64,000 bases of DNA from an uncultured Chthonomonadales bacterium (GCA_938005745.1 CALLMM010000045.1:1-64000), one strand, 5' to 3'. Positions 34,027 to 43,074 are shown, numbered from the stretch's first letter. Program-made: numbers and translations. The notes: generated from the letters alone by a model not told the origin.

Positions 34027-34107
34027 AAAAAAACAGGCGGGCATTCCCGCCGGCTAGGTGTTGAAAAATCTTTGTTTATCATAGCATCCGCCGGACTCCT
34101 GCGTCAA
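34027..34107 (-). promoter_or_regulatory. promoter and attenuator-like leader of the Xre-TPR operon
   Basis: On the minus strand TTGACG (34102-34107) and TATGAT (34078-34083) are 18 bases apart, with a start near 34071. The leader then contains GGCGGG/CCCGCC (34036-34051) followed by seven T residues (34027-34033), an intrinsic terminator about 35 bases before the ATG. The arrangement suggests transcription attenuation. Confidence 0.55.
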
Positions 34108-34217
34108 GCGGCATTCTAGTTTCACTTGACATCCCGCGCACCAGTCGAGGCGGCGCAGACACCGCGGCTGCGTCTGAACGAAACGCATTTCGCGTTTTTT
34201 TCGTCTGAAAAAACGAT

Positions 34218-34246
34218 TTGCATTGTTTCACGAAGAGTGGTATAGT
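34218..34246 (+). promoter_or_regulatory. promoter of the RRM protein gene
   Basis: TTGCAT (34218-34223), exactly 17 bases, and TATAGT (34241-34246). The start would be near 34253, giving a 5' untranslated region of about 160 bases with a GGAGAGC/GCTCTCC hairpin (34373-34390) just before the ribosome site. Confidence 0.7.
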
Positions 34247-34412
34247 GGGGGTGTGGCAGCAGAAGGGCTGCGGTTCGGTGTTCGTACGCTGTGTGGGTTC
34301 GATTCGGGGTTTTCGCGTCTTAGTGGGACGCCTGGCTGCGTCCGATCCTTCCCGTAGACACCGGAGTGGGCAGGAGAGCGCCGGCTCTCCAGAAAGGAAC
34401 GAGCAGAAGAAG

Positions 34413-34796
34413 ATGTCTGAGTTGGCAACGTTATATGTAGGGGGACTCCCTTACTCGACCGACTCTGAAGAGTTGAGTGAGTTGTTTACAGCGTACGGAC
34501 CGGTTTCGGATGCACGCATTGTTGAGGGGAAGGGTTTCGGCTTCGTAGACATTCCGGCGGAGCAGATGCAGGCGGCGATTGACGGCACCAACGGCATGAT
34601 GTTTCGCGGTCGCACGCTGACGGTGAATCAGGCGCGCCCGCGCACGGATCGTCCGCGCTCCTTTGGCGGCGGCAGCGGAGGAGGAGGTCGCGGCGGTTAC
34701 GGCGGCGGAGGCGGCGGAGGTCGCGGCGGTTATGGCGGCGGTGGCGGAGGTCGCGGCGGTTACGGTGGAGACCGGCGCGGAGACCGGCGCTACTGA
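34413..34796 (+). CDS. RRM RNA-binding protein with glycine-rich tail
   Basis: 127 residues from ATG 34413. One RNA recognition motif is present: RNP2 is TLYVGGLPYS and RNP1 is KGFGFVDI. RGRTLTVNQARPR ends the domain. The last 45 residues are Gly/Arg/Tyr (RGG-like), as in cyanobacterial and plant glycine-rich RNA-binding proteins. Such bacterial proteins are often cold-induced and help RNA restructuring. The long hairpin-bearing leader agrees with post-transcriptional control. A strong terminator follows. Confidence 0.92.
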   Translation: MSELATLYVGGLPYSTDSEELSELFTAYGPVSDARIVEGKGFGFVDIPAEQMQAAIDGTNGMMFRGRTLTVNQARPRTDRPRSFGGGSGGGGRGGYGGGGGGGRGGYGGGGGGRGGYGGDRRGDRRY

Positions 34797-34876
34797 CGCC
34801 CCCTCGCAGGAGAGATTCCTGCAGGACAACCCCGGACTCTCGGTCGTCTGATCGGGAGCAGGCTGTCCAGAGCGTA

Positions 34877-34911
34877 AGACGAAGCGGGAGACCCTCCCGC
34901 TTCGTCTTTTA
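34877..34911 (+). terminator. intrinsic terminator after the RRM gene
   Basis: AGACGAAGCGGGAG and CTCCCGCTTCGTCT make a perfect 14-bp stem with a 3-base loop, followed by TTTT. Confidence 0.92.
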
Positions 34912-34969
34912 TTAGGGGTATAATGCAGTTATCCTCCTCTCTATCGCTCTTTCCTTCCAGGAGAAGATC

Positions 34970-35155
34970 ATGCTCGACGGTTTCGGACCCGGACAACTGG
35001 CGATTGTACTGCTGATTATTCTGATCGTTTTTGGGGGCAGCAAGATCCCGGAGATTATGCGGGGGCTGGGTTCCGGCATCCGACAGATGAAAAAGGCGAT
35101 GCACGAGATACAGTCCGACGACGACGAGACGCCTCCCACCAGGAAACCCGAATGA
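34970..35155 (+). CDS. tatA: twin-arginine translocase TatA/E
   Basis: 61 residues with AGGAG before the ATG. A single transmembrane helix (LAIVLLIILIVF) is followed by the hinge GGSKIPEIMRGLGSGIRQMKK, an amphipathic helix, and an acidic tail. This is the TatA pattern. TatA forms the pore for folded proteins with twin-arginine signals, of which the genes at 1565 and 5382 encode candidates. A TATAAT at 34919-34924 lies upstream. The stop overlaps the next start by 4 bases. No tatC is in the window. Confidence 0.93.
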   Translation: MLDGFGPGQLAIVLLIILIVFGGSKIPEIMRGLGSGIRQMKKAMHEIQSDDDETPPTRKPE

Positions 35156-36090
35156 CCGACCTGCTGCCGCTGCTGATCGGTCTGCTCTGCGCAGGCGTCG
35201 GCGGCGAACTGTTCATTCGCGGCACCGTCGGACTGGCGAAGTGGGCGCGCATCCCCTCCGGCATCATCGCGGCGACGATCGCTGCCTTCGCTACCTCCAG
35301 TCCGGAACTCTCCGTCTCCATCAACGCCGCCTCCGCAGGCAAGCCGCAGATCGCGCTGGGGGACGCTCTGGGCAGCAACGTGGTGAATGTCGGGCTGATC
35401 CTCGGGCTGGCGCTGCTCTTCGGCGGCATCCAGGCGACCCGCGACAGCATCCGCCGCGACTTCCCGGTGGCGCTGATCGCCCCGATCGTGCTGGGTATCA
35501 TGGCGATGGACGGAGAGGTGTCCCGTCTGGACGCCCTGCTGCTACTGGGACTGTTTGCCGGCTGGCTGATTGCCGCAACGCGGGAGGCGAAGCGGCAGCG
35601 CAGCGCCGCCGAGGAGACGCTGGGCGAGCTGAGCCATTTCGGAGCGCTGGCGCAGGCGGTCATCGGGCTGGGGCTGCTGGTGCTGGCGGGACGCCTGATC
35701 GTGATCGGCGCCAAGGGTATCGGCGCGTGGCTCGGAATGGACCCCTTCATCGTCGGCGCGACGCTGGTTGCCGTCGGCACCTCGATCCCGGAACTGGCGA
35801 CGACGGTCATCTCCCGCATTCGCGGACATGAAGAGATCGGTCTGGGCACGGTCATCGGCAGCAATATCTTCAACGGTCTGTTCATTGTCGGGGTCGCGTC
35901 GGCGATCCACCCCATCACCCTCTCCTGGCGAGAGGTAGCCTCCGGTCTGCTCTTCGGTATCCTGCTTCTGGCTTCCGTCCTTCCCAACCGTCACGGATTT
36001 ATCGAACGACGCCGGGGCGCGCTGCTGCTGGCGCTCTACATCATCTATGTCTTCATCATGATCCAGTTTCGTCCCGACGCCGCCTCTTAA
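35152..36090 (+). CDS. calcium/sodium antiporter (YrbG/CaCA family)
   Basis: 312 residues, highly hydrophobic, about ten helices. The two alpha repeats of the Ca/cation antiporter superfamily are visible: ATIAAFATSSPELSVSINAA with GSNVVNVGLILG, then ATLVAVGTSIPELATTVIS with GSNIFNGLFIVG. These carry the ion-binding Glu residues (SPE and IPE). Such proteins exchange Na+ for Ca2+ across the inner membrane. Calcium export may be relevant beside many FG-GAP proteins that bind calcium. It is translationally coupled to tatA. Confidence 0.92.
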   Translation: MTDLLPLLIGLLCAGVGGELFIRGTVGLAKWARIPSGIIAATIAAFATSSPELSVSINAASAGKPQIALGDALGSNVVNVGLILGLALLFGGIQATRDSIRRDFPVALIAPIVLGIMAMDGEVSRLDALLLLGLFAGWLIAATREAKRQRSAAEETLGELSHFGALAQAVIGLGLLVLAGRLIVIGAKGIGAWLGMDPFIVGATLVAVGTSIPELATTVISRIRGHEEIGLGTVIGSNIFNGLFIVGVASAIHPITLSWREVASGLLFGILLLASVLPNRHGFIERRRGALLLALYIIYVFIMIQFRPDAAS

Positions 36091-36164
36091 CGCCTCGCTC
36101 CCGAAACGCCCTGCGCCCGCCGACGGCTTCACTTAAAAAAATTTAAGATTTTTTCCCCGACCTC

Positions 36165-36210
36165 TTGACAAATCTCCACACATACCTTATTGTTGCTAAC
36201 TAACAAGTTA
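36165..36210 (+). promoter_or_regulatory. module A promoter with inverted repeat
   Basis: TTGACA (36165-36170), 17 bases and TATTGT (36188-36193). TAACT-AACA-AGTTA (36197-36210) lies at the predicted start and could be an operator. The leader to ATG is about 180 bases, with AAGGAGG at 36357-36363, unusually far (15 bases) from the start codon. Confidence 0.6.
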
Positions 36211-36378
36211 AGTCTCTGTTAAGGAACCGATCTCTAGCAGATATTTCCCTGTGGGCGAGCTGCATACATTTCCTGCCCTCCTGTAACGCAACCCAACGAA
36301 GTTCTCATGCGTTTTCCCTCGGCACAACCCTAGTACCGCCGGGAGATTCTATAGATAAGGAGGAAACGAACAGAAAAG

Positions 36379-37209
36379 ATGCTCCGATCAAGATCACGCG
36401 ACTCGGCTTTCACCCTGATCGAGCTGCTCGTCGTTATCGCTATTATTGCGATTCTTGCAGCCATCCTCTTCCCAGTGTTCGCTCAGGCGCGCAACCAGGC
36501 GCGCAAGGCGACCTGTATCTCCAATCTGAAACAGCTTGCGCTGGGTCACCTGATGTATGTCCAGGACTACGATGAGCAGTTTGCCATGTGGGACTGGGGC
36601 AAGAACCCTACGAACTCTTGGAACATGCCGGAGGGAACCGGCTGGTGGATGAACCAGACCATTCCCTACATCAAAAACACCGGTATCCACGCCTGCCCCA
36701 ACGATACTCGCAGTTTCAGCGCGACGGGCGGCAGCGACTCCAACGGATGGGGCTATGCCGTCGAGCTGGGAAGCACCCGCGGCGGTACCGCTCCTGCCCG
36801 CTACTATCGCTCCTCCTACGGGATCAACGAGTACCTCGTCAGCATTGACAACCCCTACCGCAAACTGGCGCGGCTACAGTATCCCGCCAATACCATCATG
36901 ATGTCCGACGGGATCGGTCCACTGATCAACGACTGGGATGAGTGCGGAAACTGGCCCCCCTTCGGTCCGACCCGCACCTGGTTCGCCAACGCAGGAGCCT
37001 GGGGCGCCTGGGGATCGCACACCGACTACGAGCGCTGGAAAAACACGGTCCGCCATCAGGACGGCTCCGTCATCGCCTACGCCGACGGACATGCGGGCTA
37101 TCTCCCCAACAAAGCCTGGAAGACCGAGAGACTCGACCACTACTGCGGCTGGGACCGAGAACCCAAGAAGCAGAAGCCGGTCTACTTCCCGGACAACCTA
37201 CCGTTCTAG
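36379..37209 (+). CDS. DUF1559 prepilin-type protein, module A
   Basis: 276 residues. A basic leader is followed by [12 protein letters not shown] with Ala at -1, [20 protein letters not shown], and a variable Trp/Gly/Asn-rich body. [16 protein letters not shown] gives a perfect H-X9-DG. It probably enters the type IV/type II pseudopilin pathway and sits first in module A. Bases 36395-36473 are identical to 44723-44801 in module B. A long hairpin follows the gene. Confidence 0.9.
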   Translation: MLRSRSRDSAFTLIELLVVIAIIAILAAILFPVFAQARNQARKATCISNLKQLALGHLMYVQDYDEQFAMWDWGKNPTNSWNMPEGTGWWMNQTIPYIKNTGIHACPNDTRSFSATGGSDSNGWGYAVELGSTRGGTAPARYYRSSYGINEYLVSIDNPYRKLARLQYPANTIMMSDGIGPLINDWDECGNWPPFGPTRTWFANAGAWGAWGSHTDYERWKNTVRHQDGSVIAYADGHAGYLPNKAWKTERLDHYCGWDREPKKQKPVYFPDNLPF

Positions 37210-37235
37210 TCTGCTACCGTGTAGTGAGTTCGTCA

Positions 37236-37284
37236 GGCTCCCCTCTCGCAGTCTTTCCTCGCCGCAGAACCTGCGAGGGGAGCC
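37236..37284 (+). terminator. long hairpin after module A pseudopilin gene
   Basis: GGCTCCCCTCTCGCAG (37236-37251) pairs with CTGCGAGGGGAGCC (37271-37284) with a two-base bulge. There is no T run, so it may stabilise or process the pilin RNA rather than fully terminate. Confidence 0.6.
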
Positions 37285-37301
37285 TCGATTCTAAATTGTT
37301 C

Positions 37302-37331
37302 TTGACGAACTCTCCCAACCTGTATTACAAT
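37302..37331 (+). promoter_or_regulatory. internal promoter before the MKQK gene, module A
   Basis: TTGACG (37302-37307), 18 bases and TACAAT (37326-37331). It would start the MKQK-TPR-cytochrome transcript separately from the pseudopilin. Confidence 0.6.
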
Positions 37332-37449
37332 CGTCTTTGAATCGTCCTCTACATATCGCTGGCAGGCTAGCTCTCTCCGGTGGAAGCGCCGGGGTCTTGA
37401 CTGCCCAATCACTCCTGTTGTTCGCTCATTCTGTTGATGGGAGGAGTAG

Positions 37450-37704
37450 ATGAAACAGAAGGTCTCCACGCCCGTCGTCGTGATCGCCATTCTCGTCGTG
37501 GTGGGACTGCTGGTTCTGTTCGGACGATCTTACCTCGCGGAACCCAAAGCGGTCTCAACCCCTCCGCCCTCGTTCATAGACCCCGAAACGGGCAGACCGA
37601 AGGGACAGATGACAGGCAGCGGGATGGCTCAGCCCAAGAGAAACACTACATCGCCCTTCAGCGCTCCCGGTGGACCAGCGCCGGGCGGCGGCGCGCCACG
37701 CTGA
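37450..37704 (+). CDS. small MKQK membrane protein, module A
   Basis: 84 residues, ATG at 37450, with GGGAGGAG just upstream. After MKQKVSTPVVV a single helix (IAILVVVGLLVLFG) is followed by a Pro/Gly/Ser-rich, unstructured tail ending GGGAPR. Two paralogues occur at 45712 and 55866, with the same MKQK start, one helix and Gly/Pro tail with an AAPR/TPR-like end. The family is unnamed as far as I know. It is beside a DUF1559 gene each time, so it may assist export or assembly of the pseudopilin. Confidence 0.75.
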   Translation: MKQKVSTPVVVIAILVVVGLLVLFGRSYLAEPKAVSTPPPSFIDPETGRPKGQMTGSGMAQPKRNTTSPFSAPGGPAPGGGAPR

Positions 37705-37761
37705 TGACGGTCATGGGGGCGGATCTCTCTCCGCCCTCTCCCACGCAGACTCCTAACACCG

Positions 37762-39099
37762 ATGAAGCACGCTGCACCACGTAAAAGCAATCGTCTTCTC
37801 CCTCTCTTACTGCTAATCCTCGTCGTCGTGGCAGTAGCCGGAACGATCTACCGCCGTGAGCAGCTGCGTGAGTGGTGGTTCGCACGCAAAAGCCTCGAAC
37901 AGCTGCAGCAGGCATCCCAATCGTCGCAGGCGGACCCGCTGATCCTTCTCATCTACGGCGAGAAACTCTCCGCCAGCGGCCGCCACCGCGAAGCGCTAGA
38001 GGCGTATCGCGCCGCCGCCGCCGCGCTGCCATCCGGCGCATCCGGCAGTCTGGCGGCAAGAGTCTATGCCCGTTTCGGGCACGCGCTCGCCCGCGAGGGG
38101 TTCGACGCCGAGGCGGTTCCCGTCCTCAACCGAGCGCAGGCGCTGGACGATGAGAACCCGCTGGTCTATCTGGGATACGGGATGGTCTTTACTCAGCGAC
38201 AGATGCACCAGTTTGCGGAGACCCAGTTTCAGCTTGCCGCCAACCTTGCGCCTGACACACCGGAACCCTGGTACCGTCTGGGCAAGTGCCACAATGATAA
38301 CGTCAAGCCGCAGCAAGCCATCGAGCCGCTGAAGCGCGCCCTTGCCCTCGCCCCGAATCTAGCCGCCATCCATGCCGAACTGGGGCATGCCCATGCCTAT
38401 CAGGCGGAGTTCGAACCCGCTGTGCAGTATTTTCGCAAAGCGGTGGAGCTGGAGCCGGAGAACGCCCACTATGCGCGTTCGCTGGCAACCGCCATCGGCA
38501 TGAAGGCGCGCACGCAGGAGGAGTATCGGGAGGCGGCGCGGCTGCTGGCGAAGTGTCTGGAGAAAGACCCCAACGATAACTATGTAGTGTTCGCGCTGGG
38601 ACAGCTTCACCTGCGCTTCAACGCCGTCGTCGAGGCGCAGCAGTACCTGCAGCGCGCCGTGCTCTTGCGTCCGCAGTCGGCGGAAGCCTGGTACAATCTG
38701 GCGCGGGTCGAGCAGCGTCTGGGCAACGAGAAGGCGGCGGAGAAGGCGAACGCCGAGTTCCGGCGGCTGAGCGACCTGCACGATAACGCCGTCATCGCCG
38801 AGAAGAAGGTCGCCTCGGATATCAAAAATCCCGATCTGCGCGTCGAACTGGCGCGCCGCTACCGCGAATCGGGCAATATGATCGGAGCCTACTGGCAGTT
38901 CATGACGGCTCTGAAACTGAAGCCGAATATGCCGGGGGTACGCAAAGAGTTTGAAGAGGTCTCCAGAGCCTATCAGGAGATCATCTCCCGACAGGTTCGC
39001 ATCAGCGCCCGTCCCAATGATGAGAACACCATGGGACCGCCCCCTCCGGCAGAGATGATGAACGAGTACGGGCAGATGGTTACGCCCGGACCGCGTTAA
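37762..39099 (+). CDS. membrane-anchored TPR protein, module A
   Basis: 445 residues. A basic start and a membrane helix (LLPLLLLILVVVAVAG) precede at least six tetratricopeptide repeats, for example AEPWYRL-like PEPWYRLGKCHNDNVKPQQA and AAIHAELGHAHAYQAEFEPA, then EAWYNLARVEQRLGNEKAAE. The C-terminus is Pro/Met/Gly-rich. It has the look of a periplasmic scaffold that recruits partners. Its counterparts in modules B and C have the same plan. It lies 57 bases after the MKQK gene and 55 before a cytochrome gene. Confidence 0.85.
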   Translation: MKHAAPRKSNRLLPLLLLILVVVAVAGTIYRREQLREWWFARKSLEQLQQASQSSQADPLILLIYGEKLSASGRHREALEAYRAAAAALPSGASGSLAARVYARFGHALAREGFDAEAVPVLNRAQALDDENPLVYLGYGMVFTQRQMHQFAETQFQLAANLAPDTPEPWYRLGKCHNDNVKPQQAIEPLKRALALAPNLAAIHAELGHAHAYQAEFEPAVQYFRKAVELEPENAHYARSLATAIGMKARTQEEYREAARLLAKCLEKDPNDNYVVFALGQLHLRFNAVVEAQQYLQRAVLLRPQSAEAWYNLARVEQRLGNEKAAEKANAEFRRLSDLHDNAVIAEKKVASDIKNPDLRVELARRYRESGNMIGAYWQFMTALKLKPNMPGVRKEFEEVSRAYQEIISRQVRISARPNDENTMGPPPPAEMMNEYGQMVTPGPR

Positions 39100-39154
39100 G
39101 TCCCTCGCGTCCAGCCGCTGAACAATCGTATCTTTTCTCTCAGGTGTACTGCGG

Positions 39155-40309
39155 ATGATCCAGCGAAACCTTGGGGCGCTCAGGTGCGGTCTGACGCTCG
39201 CCTCTCTCCTCTCCGGCGCGCTTTTCCTGGCGGCAGGCTGCCGTCAGCCCGCTGCGCCGCCTCCGCCGCCGGCGGCGGAGGCGGCGCAAAAGGAGTTCTT
39301 TGCCGGCGATGAAGCCTGCGAATCCTGCCATCCGAACTCCTTCCTCGATCACCAGAACAGCCATCACGCGCACAGTCTGCGCGTCGCCGACGCCGAAAAC
39401 CTCGGCAAACTGGCTCCGCCCGTCGGGCGCATCTCCGGAACGGAGTACGCGATCGTCAAAGAGGGATCGCTCTACTATTTCGCCAACTGGAAAAACCCTT
39501 CCGAACGACGAAAACTCGATCTCGCGCTGGGATCGGGCAAGCTGGGAATCACCTACGTCTCGTTCATGGACGAAAAGTCCCTGATGGAGCTGCGGATGAG
39601 CTACTTCCCCGGACAGAACATCTGGTATATCACCCCCGGACAGGAGGAGATGTTCGATAACCATCTGGGCTTCGTCCATAACGAAAAACTGGCGCGTCAG
39701 TGCATGGGTTGCCACACCATCACCGTCCCGCAGCAGAAGACGCGCCCGGAGGAGCGGTTCTTCGGGATCGGATGCGAAAGCTGTCACGGACCCGCCGGCG
39801 CCCACGCCGAGCGGATGAAGGCTGCCGTCGCGCAGGGCAAGCCCCTGTACGATCCGCACATCTCCAAACTGGGGAGGTTGAAGGCGTCAAAGCTGATGGA
39901 GATCTGCGGAAAATGCCACCGCTCTCCCAACGCCGTCGGCACCTCCGGGCTGGAGATCAGCATGACGCAGCGTTTTCAGGTCTACGGGCTGATGCAGAGT
40001 CCCTGCTACCAGAAGAGCGGCGATACCCTCTCCTGCCTCACTTGCCACGATCCGCACAAGAACGCCTCGAAAGACCATAAGGACTACGAGTCTGCCTGCC
40101 TGAGCTGTCACGGCGGAAAGCCGACCGGCATGGAGCCTACGCCCGCCGTCCCGAGCAAACCCTGCCCGGTGAACCCCCGGGATAAGTGTATCGGCTGCCA
40201 CATGCCCACCCGAAAAGTCTTCCCCGGATCCAAAGTGCCGATCAGCATGGCGGACCATCTGATCTGGGCGTATGGCAAGAAGCGAAAGCCTCTGTCGGAA
40301 CAACCCTGA
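39155..40309 (+). CDS. seven-haem cytochrome c lipoprotein, module A (first)
   Basis: 384 residues with signal and lipobox LAAGC (Cys29), so lipid-anchored in the envelope. Seven CxxCH haem sites are visible: CESCH (from Cys55), CMGCH, CESCH, CGKCH, CLTCH, CLSCH and CIGCH. NSHHAHSLR after the first site supplies extra His ligands. The order and spacing resemble cytochrome c554-like multihaem proteins. Its relative at 43084 has the same seven sites. The role is likely periplasmic or outer-membrane electron transfer. No oxidase or menaquinol dehydrogenase is nearby. Confidence 0.9.
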   Translation: MIQRNLGALRCGLTLASLLSGALFLAAGCRQPAAPPPPPAAEAAQKEFFAGDEACESCHPNSFLDHQNSHHAHSLRVADAENLGKLAPPVGRISGTEYAIVKEGSLYYFANWKNPSERRKLDLALGSGKLGITYVSFMDEKSLMELRMSYFPGQNIWYITPGQEEMFDNHLGFVHNEKLARQCMGCHTITVPQQKTRPEERFFGIGCESCHGPAGAHAERMKAAVAQGKPLYDPHISKLGRLKASKLMEICGKCHRSPNAVGTSGLEISMTQRFQVYGLMQSPCYQKSGDTLSCLTCHDPHKNASKDHKDYESACLSCHGGKPTGMEPTPAVPSKPCPVNPRDKCIGCHMPTRKVFPGSKVPISMADHLIWAYGKKRKPLSEQP

Positions 40310-40315
40310 AAGACC

Positions 40316-42040
40316 ATGAGAACCGCACCTCCCTCTCGCACACTCTGCTGGATGCTGTCCGGGTTCGGACTGCTGAGCCTGCTCTGCGGCTGCAGCGGTA
40401 AGCCGAAAGAGATCGCCGCCGTCCCGACGTCCGCCGCCTCCGCCCAGCCAGCGGGACCGGCGATCTTTGAGGACGTCCATGAAAGCTCCGGTCTGGACTT
40501 CATGATCACCAAGCCCAAACAGCCGCTCAACATCCTGGAGACCATCGGGCACGGCGTCGGGCTGATAGACTACGACAACGACGGGCTGCTGGATGTGGTG
40601 CTGGTCGGTCCCGATCAGGTGCGCCTCTACAAAAACGTCGGTAGCCTGAAGTTTCAGGATGTTACCGAGAAGGCGGGACTGCGCCAGCCGGGATACTGGG
40701 GCGGGGTCGCCGTCGGAGACTACGATAACGACGGCAGGAGCGATCTCTACCTGTGCGGCTATAACTGCAGCGCCCTCTACCGCAACGAAGGGAACGGCAG
40801 GTTCAGAGAGGTAACCCGCGAGGCGGGACTGCAGGCGCTGCCCCCCGACTCGCGCAAAAACGGCGACTGGCGCACCAGCGCGGGCTTCATGGACCTGGAC
40901 CGCGACGGACTGCTCGATCTCTACGTCTGCCGATACGCCGAATTCGGTCCCAATACCGTGCACCTCTGCGGCGACCCGCAGGGCGAGAAGTACTCCTGCT
41001 CCCCCGACATCTATAAACCGCAGCACGGCTTCCTCTATCGGAATATGGGAGGCGGCAAATTCAAAGACATCACCGTAGAAGGAGGGCTGACGACGGCAGC
41101 GGGGCGCGCTCTCGGCGTCGCCTTCGCGGACTATAAAGACAGCGGCTGGGTCGGGATCGCGATCGCCAACGATGAACGCCCCGGCGACCTGTTCGAAAAC
41201 AACGGCAGGATGCAGTTCATCAACAAGGGCGTCGCCAGCGGAACCGCCTTCAATATCAACGGACATGTGCACGGCGGCATGGGCATAGACTGGGGCGACT
41301 ACGATCAGGACGGACTGCTCGATCTGTTCGTCGCAACCTACCAAAACGAGGCGAAGTCGCTCTACCATAATCTGGGGAAGGGGCAGTTTACGGATCGCGC
41401 GCTGGACGCGGGACTGTCGGAGCGCATGGATAAGTGGGTGGCGTTCGGCTCCAAATTCTTCGACTACGACCGGGACGGCTACAGCGACCTGATGGTTACG
41501 AGCGGTCACGTCATCAATAACACCGCCAGAGTCAATCCCGGCACGCAGTACGAGCAGCCGGTGCAGCTCTTTCACAATCGCGGCGGCACGTTCGAAGAGG
41601 TTACCGCGCAGATGGGAGAGAGGGCGCGCAAGCTGATCGTCGGGCGAGGGCTGGCGGTCGGCGATCTGGACAACGACGGCAGGCTCGATGTCGTCATCTC
41701 CCAGAACGAGGGGCACCCGATGCTGCTGCATAACCGCGTCGAAAACAATAACCGCTGGATATCGCTGCACCTGGTCGGCGTCAAGAGCAATCGGGACGGC
41801 TTCGGCGCGCGGGTGATCGTTACCGCGCAGGGCAGGCGGCAGGTGATCGATTCCAGCAACGCCGGCAGCTACATGGCTGCCAGCGACTCGCGGCTGTTCT
41901 TCGGTCTCGGACCGGCGGAGAGGGCGGACGCCATCGAGATACGCTGGCCCAGCGGGACTAAACAGACATGGAAGGGGCTGGAGGCGAATAAGTTCTACCG
42001 CCTGACGGAAGGAAAACCGACGGCGGAAGTGATACGCTGA
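40316..42040 (+). CDS. CRTAC1-like FG-GAP/ASPIC-UnbV lipoprotein, module A
   Basis: 574 residues. The signal ends LLCGC. About seven FG-GAP/VCBS blades follow, with calcium loops DYDNDGLLDV, DYDNDGRSDL, DLDRDGLLDL, DYDQDGLLDL, DYDRDGYSDL and DLDNDGRLDV; one (DYKDSGWVGI) is degenerate. A conserved Cys pair, CGDPQGEKYSC, lies in the middle. The C-terminal ASPIC/UnbV domain reads GVKSNRDGFGARVIVTA and EIRWPSGTKQTW. These proteins bind calcium and polysaccharide or protein partners; no enzyme role is known. It follows the cytochrome gene by 6 bases. Confidence 0.9.
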   Translation: MRTAPPSRTLCWMLSGFGLLSLLCGCSGKPKEIAAVPTSAASAQPAGPAIFEDVHESSGLDFMITKPKQPLNILETIGHGVGLIDYDNDGLLDVVLVGPDQVRLYKNVGSLKFQDVTEKAGLRQPGYWGGVAVGDYDNDGRSDLYLCGYNCSALYRNEGNGRFREVTREAGLQALPPDSRKNGDWRTSAGFMDLDRDGLLDLYVCRYAEFGPNTVHLCGDPQGEKYSCSPDIYKPQHGFLYRNMGGGKFKDITVEGGLTTAAGRALGVAFADYKDSGWVGIAIANDERPGDLFENNGRMQFINKGVASGTAFNINGHVHGGMGIDWGDYDQDGLLDLFVATYQNEAKSLYHNLGKGQFTDRALDAGLSERMDKWVAFGSKFFDYDRDGYSDLMVTSGHVINNTARVNPGTQYEQPVQLFHNRGGTFEEVTAQMGERARKLIVGRGLAVGDLDNDGRLDVVISQNEGHPMLLHNRVENNNRWISLHLVGVKSNRDGFGARVIVTAQGRRQVIDSSNAGSYMAASDSRLFFGLGPAERADAIEIRWPSGTKQTWKGLEANKFYRLTEGKPTAEVIR

Positions 42041-42051
42041 GGAGGGGACGC

Positions 42052-43074
42052 ATGAACCGATGGCTCAGAGGTGTCGGTATCGCGCTGTTGACATGGCCTC
42101 TGGCAGGCTGCAGTAAGAACGATCCGGGGGACTGGCGGAGGGATGTAGAACCCGCCTTCTACGCCGTTACCTCCGAGCAGCTGTCCGCGATCAAGCCCAA
42201 ACAGTCGTACAGGATCGCCCTGATCGCCAAGGCGCAGAACGATCCCTACTACCGTGAGATCGTCGAGTCGGCGCAGAAGACCGCCAGAGAGATGCAGGTG
42301 GAGTTGACCGTGCAGCCGGCGGAGACCGCCGAAGCGCAGCACGATCTGATCCGGCAGGCGGCGCAGAGCAAGCCGAACGCGCTGATCGTCATTCCGATAG
42401 ACAGCAAACAGGTGGTGGACACGCTGGCGGAGGCGCAGAATCAGGGGGTCCCCGTCGTCCATCTGGCGGATGAGGCGCACCCGACCGTCCTGAAACAGAA
42501 GAAGGTGAAGCTGGGCGGCTACGTGGGCAGCGAAAACATGATGGCGGGGAAGCAGTTCGGGGTGGATATGTTCCGCACCATGTCCTCGCAGGGCGGCTTC
42601 CTGCAGATACGCACCACTGAGAAGAACACGACCGGATCCGACCGCGCCGACGGACTGATCGCCGCCAACCACTCCGCGCAGGGCATTCGACCGGTTGTGG
42701 ATCAGCCGGTAGAGACGCCGGCGCAGGCGCGCGATCTGACGAAGCAGACACTCTCCCGCTACCCCGACCTGATCGGGGTCGTAACGACCAGCGACAGCCT
42801 TGCCATCGCGGCGCGCGAAGCGCTCGGAGACCGCAAAATCCCGGTCTACGGCTTCGGCGGGGGCAAAGCGGGACGGGAGGCGGTTCAGCGCGGCATCCTG
42901 AACGGGACCATCAACTGCTTTCCCGACCGGCAGGGGTCTGCCGCCGTGCAGATGGCGGTCGGTCTGGCAAACGGCGAACTGAAATCGCCGGCGCACTTCG
43001 TCACCCGTCCCGAACTGTGGATGCGCGATAAGGATGGCAAGATCGTTACGACCGCCCTGCGCTCCACACGCTGA
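42052..43074 (+). CDS. sugar-type periplasmic binding lipoprotein, orphan
   Basis: 340 residues, AGGAGG before the ATG. The signal ends PLAGC (Cys19). The fold is Peripla_BP_4/RbsB-like: RIALIAKAQNDPYYREIVESA, NALIVIPIDSKQVVDTLAEA, GVPVVHLADE and LIGVVTTSDSLAIAAREAL with DRKIPVYGFGG. These proteins bind sugars or signal molecules for ABC uptake. No permease or ATPase gene lies in the unit, so it may act as a sensor or hand a ligand to its neighbours. It sits between the ASPIC/UnbV gene and the second cytochrome gene. Confidence 0.88.
   Translation: MNRWLRGVGIALLTWPLAGCSKNDPGDWRRDVEPAFYAVTSEQLSAIKPKQSYRIALIAKAQNDPYYREIVESAQKTAREMQVELTVQPAETAEAQHDLIRQAAQSKPNALIVIPIDSKQVVDTLAEAQNQGVPVVHLADEAHPTVLKQKKVKLGGYVGSENMMAGKQFGVDMFRTMSSQGGFLQIRTTEKNTTGSDRADGLIAANHSAQGIRPVVDQPVETPAQARDLTKQTLSRYPDLIGVVTTSDSLAIAAREALGDRKIPVYGFGGGKAGREAVQRGILNGTINCFPDRQGSAAVQMAVGLANGELKSPAHFVTRPELWMRDKDGKIVTTALRSTR

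Noticed and set aside
34127..34201. Short plus-strand RNA starting from TTGACA at 34127
   Set aside because: No -10 element lies at the right distance; the T-rich hairpin near 34180-34200 is not enough support.
39887..41770. 627-codon minus-strand frame across cytochrome and FG-GAP genes
   Set aside because: Shadow of two well-supported plus-strand genes; no motif and no ribosome site.
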